A DNA stretch of 64,000 bases. Origin: Sequoia sempervirens (taxonomy: Eukaryota; Streptophyta; Pinopsida; Cupressales; Cupressaceae). The stretch is taken from contig VDFB02270651.1 of the NCBI GenBank assembly GCA_007258455.2, positions 697,608,197 through 697,672,196 of the forward strand, read 5' to 3'. Below are positions 1-11,211 of the stretch, piece by piece (positions within the stretch are counted from its first letter, which is position 1; each line of letters starts with the position of its first letter). The translations under genes were made by a program, and so were the position numbers. The notes under the pieces were generated by a model. The model saw only the letters and a list, made by a program, of their open reading frames with translations. It had not been told where the DNA came from and did no database searches.

Positions 1-26
1 CTTCACAACCAGGTCAAAAATTTAAA

Positions 27-2119
27 GTGCTTGGGGCGATCAAAATCATTGATTTAGAATCATCACCAGAAGACAGTCCCTCATCACCACCATTTGAGCC
101 AAGCCCTAAGAGGCAAAGAATTGATCAACCACAAGAGAATTTGATGGATGAAATTATTGTTACTAATCATGACATGCAGGTTGGTATGCCTTCCCCTCTT
201 AGACTAGCTGAATTGGTTTTATCTGATTTAGATATGAAAGGTAAAAGTGTACAAGATGCAAGAATGGAAGCATGCAAGGAGTTTCTAGATGACAATACAT
301 TTATAAAAACTCTTGTATTCTTGCAATTGGTATGGAGGATGAAATTTGAAGAATATCAAGATAAATGTAAGAAGAGAAGAGAACTAAGGACTAATAGGTC
401 ATACCAAGAGAATGATGAGGTAAAAGCTGAATTAATGAAATAATTCAAGAATGTCACTCCTAAAGAAGGAAGGAAACTGGTGAGTTAGGCTAGTGTATTG
501 ATTCTGCCTGAATGGGACATTGCAGATGCTATAACATTTAGTGCTATTTTGAAGTCCAAGCATCCCTTGCAAGACTTTAAAGAAGAAGTCAAGGAAGCAC
601 TTCAAGACTACTTTTAGTGAAGAGTATGAAACCTTGGAAATTTGGGCATTGGCCCCACAAGGGAGAAAACCAAATGTTACAGATATTAATCCAAATTTCA
701 GAGGAGGATTAATAATAAAGAGAGCTTCAGAGACCTCAACCACCGAGGCCACTAATTTGACTGTGAATGTGGCCAAATTGGGCCAAATTACTGGTGAAAG
801 GGAGGAGGTTGAAAAGAAGGCCTAATGGAGAAGTATAACCTTTTGATTGAGGAATACAACAAGATGCAGCAGAAGAATGTTGAGTTGCACACTGAGGTGG
901 AAAGGTTTAGGTATAAATAGATTGGGGAGACATCAAGTGCTCCAGGGACCAATACATTACCTTCAATAGTAGGGTTAGTGCCTTCTACTTCTCCAATTGT
1001 TTCCACACCAGGTTCTTCCAGTCAGAATCCTTCGCTCACCCCTCCTTTAGAACAAATTGATGAAGAAAAAGAGTGCTCTATTGATCCTACAAAGAAGCAG
1101 CTCATGCAAAGAATTGATTAATTAAAGGCATCTTTGAGGGTAAGTGAGGAGGGAAATCTTTCAAATAAAAAGGAGATTATTACTACTGTCTTAAGAAATT
1201 TAAATGAAAAGGTTGGTAATAAATTGCTATCTATACATTCTTTATATTCTTTTTTGTTAGATGTAATAAAGAATATTGATAGGGATCAGGAGGTAGTGAT
1301 ACCATTGATTGAAAATTAGATCCCTAGGGCCAGTGATTTGGATGTCATGTATAAGGCCTCAAGGTTTGACACAAATAATAGGCCCCAATCATTAAAGCCT
1401 ACTCACGTATTAATTAAGTCATTGTAGGGTTTTCAAAACCTACCAGATGATTTGAGAAGGAAGATTATGGAATTGGTGAAAAATTTCAATGATTGGAGTA
1501 ACACATTGTTACCTGATATAATTGATGAGTAGGGGAAAATCAGGTCACTCCAACAATGGCAGGATCAAGCAAGTGATGTCATGAATGTTCAAATTAAATT
1601 AATTTGTGATAACTCAGATTATGATTTTTTGGTGAGTTGTATGAATAAAATTATTAGTACTAGCTCATTTTTGGAATCTTTTGAAAGGGATGCAAATTAG
1701 GTAGTGTTAAAATACACACCTTATAGCACCAATGTGAATGAGGTAATTAATTTTGACTGGCTGACTGATGAAGAATACCAAAAATGGGTAACTAAATATT
1801 TGACTGAGGAAGAAGAAAAGAATGTATTTCTAATAAGTGGTAAATTAGATGTTGTGGTTACAATAGTTTCTAGTTTTTCTTTGATGGAAGTCTTGGCATA
1901 GGTTTCTTGTGGTTTTTGTTGTTGCATCAACTTTCCTCAGCTAACATGATGAACAAGAATATTCTCCAAGGTGATGGTTGTTGTAACAAATTTTGGAATA
2001 TCACCAGGTGTGCCAATTGGCTAGTGACATGTGTACTTTCTGGCCTGATGCTTGTTTTCTCCTTGATTTTCTATAAGAAGGATTTCAAGGCCATGAGTAC
2101 GAGTTACCAAGTTAGATAA
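27..2119 (+). pseudogene. Decayed long reading frame, function not recognised
   Basis: A coding-like frame starts at ATG 27 and is open for 138 codons. It can be followed to about 1900 through single in-frame stops and frame changes (about 620 and 824). The predicted protein has an acidic, proline-rich N terminus with a basic KRQR cluster. A charged helical middle follows (about 280-430, and again 825-920, which reads like a coiled coil), then a Ser/Thr/Pro-rich linker near 940-1040 and a helical C-terminal part. Nearly all stops are TAG or TAA where CAG or CAA would fit. At 1907-2119, in another frame, a stretch contains one hydrophobic segment (WLVTCVLSGLMLVFSLIF). I recognise no family. 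It could be a retroelement accessory frame (gag-like, or envelope-like given the membrane segment) or a degraded host gene. No LTR pair can be assigned to it. Confidence 0.45.
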
Positions 2120-3127
2120 TTTTTGGTCGAGTCTAGGTGAAGTTGTAGATAAATTTGTAAAGTCTGATGGTTTTAGAGAGAAATGCAATTTAGGTTTTGA
2201 GTCATTCTGTAACAGGTTTTGATTTCATGGGGATTTAATGTTGTATAACAGTACTAGCATTTGAGTTGAAATGATAAATTCAAGCTCATGTCTCTCCATT
2301 GTACATGCATATCTGAACTTTGAATAAAATAACTAAGGGTTATTTTATCCATCTCACTGTTGTGGTGTGTATGATTCTATTTTAGGTTTAATTCAAGGAA
2401 TTAATTAAAATGCTTGAATGGGATTGTAGGTAGATGTGTTATGTATAAGGATTTGATAAGTAGTATTGAGTTGGAATACATATTGATGAGATTACAATGC
2501 AATGTCATCAAGGATTTCATATGTTATGTGTTATATCTATCACATACCCTTAGATGCTTATGAATTTGACTCCTCTAATGGATAAATGTCACTAATCTAA
2601 GTTGTAATTATCCGTATGATTCAGTATTTGTTTTTCTTTACCTAGAGCTTGCTGCAAATTGCAAATCAATGACTATCTTATGCTATGGATTGTGTTGTAG
2701 TTATCTCATGCTCCAGATAGTTGATATTATTGATGAATAGTCAATTCTATTTGATATTATCCTATCGTGTTGAGCTAGTTAGTGAGATTATCTGTTATTG
2801 TTAATGTTGTTTATAATAATGGTGTAGAGGTTGTAAACACATTAAGTGATTACCCTCTCGGGTCTTGCAGAGCCCGAAGTGTAGGAGGATTTTTTAAAGT
2901 CCTCGTCAGTTGGTCTAGGTCCTTCGAGTTTCCATTGATTGGAATTGGCAATTCCATAGGTAGATTAGAAGACAAACCTGGTTACAGTGTAAAAAATAGA
3001 ACCAACAAGAGATACTTGGAGGACTTCTACAAGTGGCAAATCAGGGTTTCAAATCTGAAAATCAATTGGGAAGGACAAAGCAAACATTAAAGAGTAGGAT
3101 CAAGCTTTGAAGCTTCAGAAAAGCCTA
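2120..3127. other. AT-rich stretch, no gene seen
   Basis: About 1 kb without convincing coding potential. The longest open frame (2782-3090, plus) has no recognisable motif or family resemblance, so I do not call it. No repeat shared with the rest of the window was noticed here. Confidence 0.5.
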
Positions 3128-5390
3128 TGACCACCAAAATAGTTTGTCTTTTCCTTGCTTGATTTAGGAATAATTAATGATAAATAGGACTTAATGTCAC
3201 CTTGATCTAGTTTTGTGAGGTGATTTACACATCCACATTAGGTCTTGGTACCTTTTAAGCTAAATTAACTTAACTCTACCCTAGTTTAATATTGTAAAAT
3301 GTCCTTATTTACATCTTCACATTAAATTTAGGAGGCTTGTAAATCACTTGGACCTAATCTAGTGTTGTAATGTGTTCTACACATTCATATAGGATTTGGG
3401 GCCCTTCTAAGCTAAGTAGACTCAATTTTGCTTTAATTTAGTGTTGTAAAGTGTATTTATTTACACTTTCACATTGGATTTTGTGCATCCTTGCATTTAT
3501 GACCTTTATATGATCATTAACATGCCCCTATGACCCTATATTATGCATCCTAAGGTATATTTTGAGAAAAAACTTGACTAGATCAACATAAGAACTTAAA
3601 TTTTCCATTCTCTAACATTCTAGCAAGCAAAATAGTCGTTGTGGAACCCATTCACAACTTTGGGAAAATGAGTCCCATCTAGGTGGGATTCATTCTCATG
3701 GGATGGTGAATGAGTCCCATTTGAGCTATTTTTGAGGTTTGAGTGGGAAAAAATGGGTTTTAAGTTTAAATTTATCCTATGTCAATGTTTGGGATCAAAT
3801 TAATCGTCATGTGAATGGATTTCCTAAAAAAAAAAGCTTCCAAATCCTCATTTCATCCAAGCAACATAAGGGTATTCAAGATTTCAAGTCAGGAAAGCAA
3901 TAGTAACTAGGCATTTCAAGTCTTCACAAGGTCATCAAGATAGCATTCAAGATCATTTCTAAGGCATTCAAGAGTAAGATTCTTCATCAATTGTTGCAAC
4001 AATTCAAGATCCATCATCATGGCAAGGTTCTAAATGCATTATTTCATATTCATGCTTCATTATCTTACTTCATCATTTTGGTTTAATTACCTAAAAGGGG
4101 TTTGACTAAGGAAAACCCCTATACCCTAACAATCAACATTTTATCTCTCTTTCTTTCTGTGATTGTAGGCCTAGGTGCTTTGAAGGCTTGGAGATGATTG
4201 AAGAATAAGTTACAAATTTTTTGGAGTCATTTCCCTATTAGCAAGGTCAAAATCCTCACAAAAAGTCACAGTCCCAAAAATTAGGATTTTGGCTCTGGAT
4301 ACTTGGAAGTACAGATTGAACAGATTAGGAACTACAGATTCCACTTCTAAGTTTCCAGAAAAGTCAAAGTGGACTCATTCAACAAGAGTGTTGAATGAGT
4401 CCCACTATACCTTTTCTTCAAATATTTTTGTGGATTTGGATACCCATTTTGCTAAAACAAGCTCTAGTGCAGCTTTCCAAAATCAAGATTGATTCACGTA
4501 GAATGGCGAATGAGTCCACCAGGCTTAAAAATTAGCATTTTCAGAATTTCAAAGCTATTTCCAATCTCTTCAAGGTTTCCAGGTGCACACCATTCACATC
4601 TTTACTTTTTTGTTTTGTTTTATTTACATTTCTAGGGCTTTTCTTAGGTCATTTAGCATTTGTTTGCATATCACACCATATTTTCAAACATTTTGTATTT
4701 TCCAAGTTTACATTTGGTGGTAAACCCCTTTCTTGTCTTAATCATATCCTAGGATACCTTATTTTCAGATTTCTTCCCTCCTTTATTGGGTTTAGATCTC
4801 TAAGATATCCTTGAGTGTGGCAATTGTGAAATCGAATCCCTCTCCTTGTACCCACTTTGTGGACAAGGAATTGAAGCATCCATTTCCGATGTCCACAAAT
4901 CCTAACCGAACTAATATGCTAGTTTTGGCATATGTGTCCTAGTTTAGGTCATTTTTTTAGGTTTTTGCAAATTTTAACACCCATTTGCTAGATTCTAGTT
5001 TCTGCACAGAAACCCAGATCTGGGACCAAATCACCCAGTCTGGCATATGAGTCCTAACAAGCTTTAAAATTAATGTTTTTGGAAATTTAGAGCTCATTCC
5101 ATCCTTCTTTAGGTTTCTAGGTGCACACATTTGATCTTGTAGCTTTGTGTTCTATTTTTCATGCATTTTTAGGTCATTTAGTGAAACATTGCATCATACT
5201 AGGTTTCAGAATTTTGATTTTCATTGCATTTTTCTTTCCAAGCCCTAGCTTGGAGGTGAAATCCTCATTATTTTACAATCATACCCTAGGACAACCCTAT
5301 TGCAAGATCTATTTCTCCTTTACATTGAGATCTCTATGGTTATCCTTGAATGAGAGTGTTTGAGTTTTTTTATTCTATCTCCCAAGCATA
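3128..5390 (+). repeat. Old, diverged LTR of the TE-3/TE-4 family
   Basis: The order of landmarks matches the better-preserved LTR at 61309-63100. First come lines about gene-free T-rich blocks with recurring phrases such as GGACTTAATG and TTGTAAAGTGTATTTA. Then come stem-loops (about 3642-3719), the block GGGGTTTGAC..AAACCCC at 4097-4119, a pyrimidine tract with AG at 4167-4168, a strong stem-loop at 4368-4406 and the phrase AGGTGCACAC. The part 4560-4850 is repeated, diverged, at 5070-5390, so one copy may be duplicated or nested. Both ends are estimates: the start aligns with the TGTACCATAG end of other copies only weakly, and the 3' end is unclear. Confidence 0.5.
4368..4406 (+). repeat. 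Stem-loop of the LTR family, variant arms
   Basis: Arms AGTGGACTCATTCAACA and TGTTGAATGAGTCCCACT pair over 17 positions with one bulged C and a 4-nt loop AGAG. Compared with the commonest form (CATTCACCA/TGGTGAATG), the inner C-G pair is here A-T on both arms, so pairing is preserved. Confidence 0.75.
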
Positions 5391-6295
5391 GAAACCCAAA
5401 CAAAATTCCACCTTTTAATTGTTAAATAGTTTTCCTTTAAAATGTACAGTAATGTTATTTTTACACTCAATCAAATAACTTTCGAAACTTTAAAAGATAT
5501 GATTTCAACCCTTCTAGCATAGGGAAAGAGGACAAAAGAAAATCTCAAAGATGAATTAGATATAGGAAACTTTGCATGCATTGAAGATAAGGATTCATCA
5601 AATGATGAAGTTGTTACTTACCACACTTGAGGTTATGTATTAGTACTATGAGCTCCTTCAATATTGGAGGCTAGTGGCATTAAAGGATGGAGGAATTTCC
5701 ATTATTTCAAGTTAGCTTCTTGCTTTGAGATGATGCTTTGAATGAGGAGCATTTTTAACTTTATTTTCCACTTTTCCTTGTTGTTGCTAACAAATTTGAA
5801 GAATACATATATTGTGAAGTTTGATTTTTGGAGATAGGTAAGGGGTTTAGTGTAGAGCTTAATATGTATGGTTGTCTAGTGAGTACTTGAGGCTATGATT
5901 AGAATTATACCCTTCTAAGGGTCATGAGAAAACTTGGTGGAGCCATGTGTGTGGAGACCTCAATATAAACTTTCAAATAATTCAAGAATATATGATTCAA
6001 GAGTTCATGGGAGGAAGAACTCAGGAATTTAGCTAGGAGCTACACCTTTTTGATGGTCATGAAATAGCTTGACGGAGCTCTGCTTGATTCAAGATTTATT
6101 TCTTCAAGGAAGATATTCACAAAGATGTATATACATTTTTTATTTAGAAAGTTTTGTTATGTAAGCCTTAAAGGGGGGTCCCTTGGCAAAGTGAATAAGA
6201 GATTTTAGGGGATATATTTGTAGGAACAATTTAATAAGGGGGAATGTTGGTAATATTACATTGTATAACTGGCACAGGTGTATGTAGTTGGTGTG
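5391..6295. other. Gene-free host sequence of TE-1, possible Ty1/copia LTR edge
   Basis: No coding frame is supported. Two diverged direct copies of about 40 bp lie at 5903-5950 and 6042-6090 (both contain GGTCATGA and end in GGAGC). At 6236-6255 a purine run AATAAGGGGGAA is followed by TGTTGGTAATATTACA, which looks like the polypurine tract/LTR junction of a Ty1/copia element. TE-1 would then have landed inside that LTR. This reading is tentative. Confidence 0.3.
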
Positions 6296-6300
6296 GGTGT
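6296..6300. other. Target site duplication GGTGT, left copy (TE-1)
   Basis: GGTGT directly precedes the LTR terminus TGTAATCAAG. The identical five bases occur at 25438-25442 directly after the other LTR. A perfect 5-bp duplication is what LTR-retrotransposon integration leaves. Confidence 0.93.
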
Positions 6301-7637
6301 TGTAATCAAGGGATTTCTTTTAGGTTTGATTAGGAGTGTTAGCAACAAACAATAAATGACAATGAAACCCAAAGATCTTACAAAACACAAAGGAAGTAAA
6401 ACATAGAACGATTATACCTGATCGCTGATACCTCCATGATTCACTTTTGTAATACCTTCTTGCTTGCTAGATAATACTTTGCCCTCAGATCCGTCATGCG
6501 AGTAAATCTGCAAATGCCTAAGTCCTACACCAAGCTTTGAAGGATTTATGCTATATCTAAATGCCTATGCCTATAACTATAATTGTCAATGTCTATGCCT
6601 AAAAAAATTCCAAGACTTGGTCAAATGACTATAATAAATATTGAAATTGCATATGAAAACTAAGTGTGCAAGTGAATAAATGCCTATAATATGTCTATGT
6701 AAAATGTCAGCGTTTCTGTGTGTGATCGAAAAGTGAAAGAAAAATAAAATTTTATAGAAAATGTCATTTTGAGTGGATGGACGAGATCAATTGATGATGA
6801 GAACCAAAAATGAGAGGTCCAGATTAAATCTGAGAATCCCTAATTAGGGTTAGGGAAAAATCCTTAATCGAATGGTCAGAATAAAATCTCAGATAATCAG
6901 ATCGACGGTGGAGAATAAATGAGGAAACTAATTAAAGAAAATAAAGATTTTCAAAAAATCAAGAAGATAAGATTGCCTGATTTGTGAGATTTGAAAAATC
7001 AAGAAGATAAGATGTGGACTGAAGATTCGATTTGGAAAATCAAGAATCTACCCAATTACTTGATTTTTGGAAGATTAGCTACTATTTTGAATTAAATTAA
7101 TTCAAAATAATGATTTTGTGAGATAATAAATAATCTTTTTCAGATTATTTATCAAAATGGACTGACAGTTCAGATTGTGATGACATTTTAAATAATTTAA
7201 TTTATTTAAAATGAGAAGAATATTAATTGGCAATTAAATAATTAAATTTAATTATTTAATTTAGTAGATAAGACTAATTAATTAAATTAATTAATCAATT
7301 TATTTAATTAAGACGATTAGTGACATATTAAATAAATAAATGTAATTTATTTATTTAATAATCAGGAAGAATTAAATGCAGAAAGGGAAATTAAATAAAT
7401 TAAGAAATTTATTTAGTTAAGGAAGACTTAGACAATTAATGACATATTTAATAAATAAATAAAATTTATTTATTTAATAATCATGAAGAATAAATGACAT
7501 GAATTAATTAAATAATTATGAATTATTTAATCAATAGTCGAATGTGGACCAAGGACATAATTAAATGTCATAATTATGCTAGGACGAAAGTGGTAAAAAT
7601 GAAGCTTGTAGGCCTAGGTCATTTTAAGGTGTCTACA
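6301..7637 (-). repeat. TE-1 3' LTR
   Basis: On the element strand it begins TGTAGACACC and ends CTTGATTACA, the usual TG..CA ends. It matches 24140-25437 along its whole length apart from substitutions and a 39-bp extra segment near 6960-7000, where a phrase containing AAAATCAAGAAGATAAGAT is duplicated. That indel accounts exactly for the length difference (1337 against 1298). The first 550 bp on the element strand (7080-7637, the U3 side) is crowded with AT-rich palindromes. Confidence 0.95.
7084..7108. repeat. Perfect AT palindrome in the TE-1 LTR
   Basis: Arms ATTTTGAATTAA and TTAATTCAAAAT are 12-bp perfect complements around one central base. It is the first of a series of AT palindromes to about 7530; others centre on long TTTATTTAAT/ATTAAATAAA arms and are spaced about 75-90 bp apart. 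The other LTR keeps the series. Confidence 0.8.
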
Positions 7638-7651
7638 TTTTTCCCCTCTTT
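7638..7651 (-). other. TE-1 polypurine tract
   Basis: On the element strand the bases directly upstream of the 3' LTR read AAAGAGGGGAAAAA, a purine run of the kind that primes plus-strand DNA synthesis. TE-2 has nearly the same tract (AAAGAGGGGCAAAA) directly before its 3' LTR. Confidence 0.85.
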
Positions 7652-7928
7652 GTCATAATGTCGCTTGTCACATTGTTGCAAAGAAAATAAGTCAAAGTCA
7701 TGCCCCAGTAAAGGTACGGAGTATCATTGCCCCCTTGGAAAATTTTCAAATTTTGGGTCGGCGACAGAAAAATTTGCAAAGGGTCCCGATAAATCAATTT
7801 AATGACCAAAAAAACAACGATGCGGTCAGTTTCAGATTCTGACATGTTTAAAGCAACTAACGAGGAAGTCAAAGGTGATCAAATGAGCCTCTAGTATTAG
7901 CCTCGGTTGAGAAATGTCATTTTGACCT

Positions 7929-7937
7929 TATAAATAG
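7929..7937 (+). promoter_or_regulatory. TATA box candidate for the antisense PMD gene
   Basis: TATAAATAG lies about 95 bp upstream of the first ATG of the PMD gene (8024), in a region outside the LTR. Spacing fits a transcription start near 7960 and a short leader. This suggests the gene was transcribed from its own promoter, against the direction of gag-pol. Confidence 0.5.
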
Positions 7938-8098
7938 GTTGACAAAGCGGGTAAAAGTCAATTCACTTTTACTATTTACTTTGCAAAATTTGAGAGCTCA
8001 GAGCGAAAGGCATAGTAGCGACAATGGTGATTCCAGTGTCAGAGCATCGCGGAGAGATCATGCAGACCTTTAGATAGCCAGAGGGCTCAGAGCCAGTG

Positions 8099-8658
8099 GT
8101 ATGTACCCTTAACTCACTTTGTCATTTTATCATTTTGTGTGCCATTTTTAGCTTTTTAGGACAAACAATAATTGCATTGCGACGCAAGTGCGTTCGCGTA
8201 AGCCGCAATCGTCTACGCATTTGACGCATTTGATGCGTCACGACACAATTGCCAAGACAAAATAGGGAAGAGTGGTCAGTTGTGCCGCATTTGACAATTT
8301 ACGTGACACATTTGACTTATCATGTCGCAATTGAATGCTTGAATGCCGCAATTGTCATATTGCAATGCACTCACTTTTTTGAATGCTACAATTATGTTTA
8401 TGCAATGCAATATCCTTAATGCAACGCATTTGTCAAATTTCGTGACGCAATTGTGATCATGCGACGCATCTGATATTTTGGACCGCATTTGATGTATGGT
8501 GCGACACAATTAACTTTTTGAGACACAATTTCCTGAATGCAACGCATTTGTGATTTACATTGACCTTAGTTGATTTTGATATTTGCGTATCCTTAGATGC
8601 TTTTCATGATGCTAACAGTTGTCCAAAATGTACTGATGTATTGTTCATCTTTTTGCAG
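8099..8658 (+). other. Intron of the PMD gene, with short GCATTTG/CGCAATTG repeats
   Basis: The donor is G|GTATGT at 8099 and the acceptor TTTTTGCAG ends at 8658; both are near-ideal plant splice sites. The PMD-family coding frame resumes directly after the acceptor. Inside, short words such as GACGCATTTG and GACGCAATTG recur dozens of times (about 8170-8560). Similar words occur in the TE-1 leader. Confidence 0.7.
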
Positions 8659-9860
8659 AGGCAGCTTGCCCCTATCTACACGAGAGAGAGCAAACCGACC
8701 ACCTTTCGTTTTGCCAATCAGTTGGGCCTGCGAGAGCGGCAATGACTGATGTGTTTGGGACTATTTTATGCTACCTATATGCCTGCCATTTAGGTGAATA
8801 GGGGATTACTGACTGTGTTGTGCGAGCGGTGGCATTCAGAGACGTGTTTGTTCCACCTGCCGACAGGTGAGGCCACGATCACCTTGGAGGATGTCTATCA
8901 GATACTGCGAGTGCCGATTCGAGGGGAGCGGATTGTCTACGACCCACGTCATGGCGAGCAGACATTTCGAGCCTACTATCGAGACCAGGGTGCAGGATTG
9001 AGCATCCAGGGCTACGAGATTAGATGGGAGTTTATGGCCAAGCACTACGGTCGTTTTGATGCATTCCTTGCGACTCTGATCAGGGGGATCCTGATTCTTG
9101 ACCGCCGGGGGCATGGATTTCCTATTGGCTAGGGCGACGTCCTGGTTGGCATGAGGTGTGACAAGACAGTTTATGCTTGGGGTCCCTGTTTGCTAGGGAC
9201 ATTTTACCATTAGCTACACGACGTTGCTTATAGGAGAGGAGAGAGTATCTCCTATGGGAGTACACTGATGATGATCTGGGCATGGGAGCATATCTCCATA
9301 TTTTGTCCTCCTATTGAGCGACCACAGTTGGCTAAGGGGATGCCCTATGCCTATTACTACGTAGGTACACTACAACAGACTCGGATGGGCGAGACAGGCT
9401 GGTGGCGACATAGGATTGACACGATGGTGTCATTTATTTGGAGGCCGTACAGAGACTGTGAGGCATGGGACGACGAGGACGGGCACCTCAGTTTCTGCAG
9501 ACAGTACAGGTATTTGATTGGCTGGACAGTGCAGACGTCGCTTATCATTGAGATGTATTTACCCCAGCATGTCATAAGGCAGTTCGGCGAGCAATAGGGT
9601 GTACCTGCAGGGACAGCCGAGTACGCCAGGTCTTCTAGAGAGTATGCTTGGGGGCCAGCCATCCCAGTGGCATTTGCAAAGTAGTAGATTGATAGGCTAG
9701 GAGCCCAGGCATGGGGATTGAGGGGAGAAGTAGCCAATCCGGGGACCATAGCGGATTATGATCTCTGGTGGTAGGCACACAGACTAGTGTCATTGATAGA
9801 TCCTAATGGGCCAAGACCTGTAGATAGGTGGTCAGTGATTCCTCGTGTGCCATGAGCTAG

Positions 9861-10080
9861 ATGGGTAGGCAGAGGCGGGGACAGAGGCAGAGGCCGGGGG
9901 AGGGATGGAGGCAGGGGTAGAGATGGAGGCTAGGATGGAGATGGAGGCATAGATGGAGGCAGGGGTGGAGACAGAGGCAGAGACAGAGGCAGGGGTGGAG
10001 GTAGAGGTGGAGACAGAGTCAGAGATGGAGGCAGGGGTGGAGACGATGGTGGAGACAGCTGGAGGCAGAGGCGAGACGGC
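9861..10080 (+). repeat. Arg/Gly/Asp-rich coding repeat of the PMD gene
   Basis: Purine-rich repeats (units like GGCAGGGGTGGAGACAGA) encode GRGGDRGRDRG-type runs, resembling RGG boxes that bind RNA or mediate protein contacts. The opposite frame also stays open here because of the base bias; it is a shadow. Confidence 0.7.
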
Positions 10081-10208
10081 CAGAGATAGGGCCACAGGGT
10101 ACAATAGCACATGGTGAGGGTAGCATTAGATGCTATCCCCAAGGTTGGCAAGGAGGGGGAGAGAGAGGAGTAGCCTGGACAAGAGGGAGAGGGTGAGGAG
10201 AGATGGGA

Positions 10209-10420
10209 GGAGGAGATGGATGTGGGGGGACAGGAGGAGGTGGTTGTGGGAGGACAGGAGGAGGTGAAGGTAGCAGGACAGGAGGAGGAGTAGGCAGAGG
10301 TGAGAGGACAGGAGGAGGCGAAGGTGGCAGGACAGGAGGAGGAGGTGAAGGTGAGGGGACAGGAGGAGGCAGAGGTGGCAGGATAGGAGGAGGAGGCAGA
10401 GGTGGCAGAGGATGTGGCTG
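10209..10420 (+). repeat. Acidic GQEE coding repeat of the PMD gene
   Basis: A degenerate repeat of about 30 bp (core GGACAGGAGGAG) encodes units like VKVAGQEE and VRGQEEAE in the PMD frame, followed by a run of Asp (DDDDEED). Two units have a TAG stop. Confidence 0.7.
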
Positions 10421-11211
10421 ATGATGACGATGAGGAGGACAATGCTATAGATGATGCTGAGAGACTCCTCCGATGGTGGATGGTGGAGGGAGAGGAGGAG
10501 ATACCATCTAGTTCAGGATTTCCCTAGCATGCCACAGCAGATCAAAGGGTGGCTGATCTATAGCAGAGATTGGATGACACCATGGCACAGGTCAAGTCAC
10601 TGCAGTCAGCGCTGGAGGTATCCTAGGTAGAGCGAGATCAGGCGGTGATCCGCCAGTAGGATGTAGCTCAGTGGTGTATAGATTTTACAGCATTATGCAC
10701 AGGGCCTATGGGAGACATGGCTCATGAGCTTGTCAGGGTGAGCATGAGACTAGGGCAGTATTGGACCCTGTATGAGCAAACAGTGCCACCAGAGTGACGG
10801 GATCCTACATTGTCTCGATCACAGTCGAGGACAGCTAGTGGCCACAGGTCAGGCAATGCTACTAGCAGTAGAAGTCATACCAGTGTTAGAGGGTCTACCT
10901 CGATAGGACACACTTCAGGGCACAGGTCACACCATTCACACAGGCACACTCTGGGTCATAGCCATGGATCGATTGGTTCAGTACAGAGGTCAGTACAAGG
11001 TCAGCCACCATTGATAGATCCGTCTACCTCTCAGAGTCCGGCAGCAGTGACCTCACAGATGTTTGTTACCGTGGAGATGACACCTTCGTTCATGGTTCCA
11101 CCAATATCACAGACAGAGGCCGCTACAGGACCACCTATTGTTTCAGTGCCCATGACAGAGTTGTCTCCGCCACATTCTTCACCACGAGGGGATGATGAGA
11201 GTCTACCCTAG

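Larger units (their letters stand above)
8024..11211 (+). pseudogene. Plant mobile domain (PMD) protein gene, antisense inside TE-1
   Basis: Exon 1 is 8024-8098 (25 codons), intron 8099-8658, exon 2 8659-11211. The exon 2 frame contains the classical start of the PMD fold: GLLTVLCERWHSETCLFHLP, then TGEATITLEDVYQILRVPI, and later a LMMIWAWEHI helix followed by PP and a basic/aromatic region. PMD proteins (the MAIN/MAIL family of plants, also carried by transposons) are nuclear factors linked to silencing and genome stability. After the domain (to about 9600) comes an Arg/Gly/Asp-rich tract (9861-10080), acidic GQEE repeats (10209-10420), a short predicted coiled coil (about 10560-10680) and a Ser/His/Thr-rich tail with SRSQSR-type runs. 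I count 17 TAG, 3 TGA and no TAA in frame, but no frameshift, so the frame is unusually clean apart from transitions. Confidence 0.85.

Noticed and set aside
10203..10421. Gly/Arg-rich plus frame
   Set aside because: Another frame of the acidic GQEE repeat; out of frame with the PMD protein.
9930..10442. Open minus-strand frame rich in Ser/Pro/Thr opposite the PMD gene
   Set aside because: It is the mirror of the GGAGG/GACAGG coding repeats of the PMD frame, and the PMD frame has family motifs on both sides.
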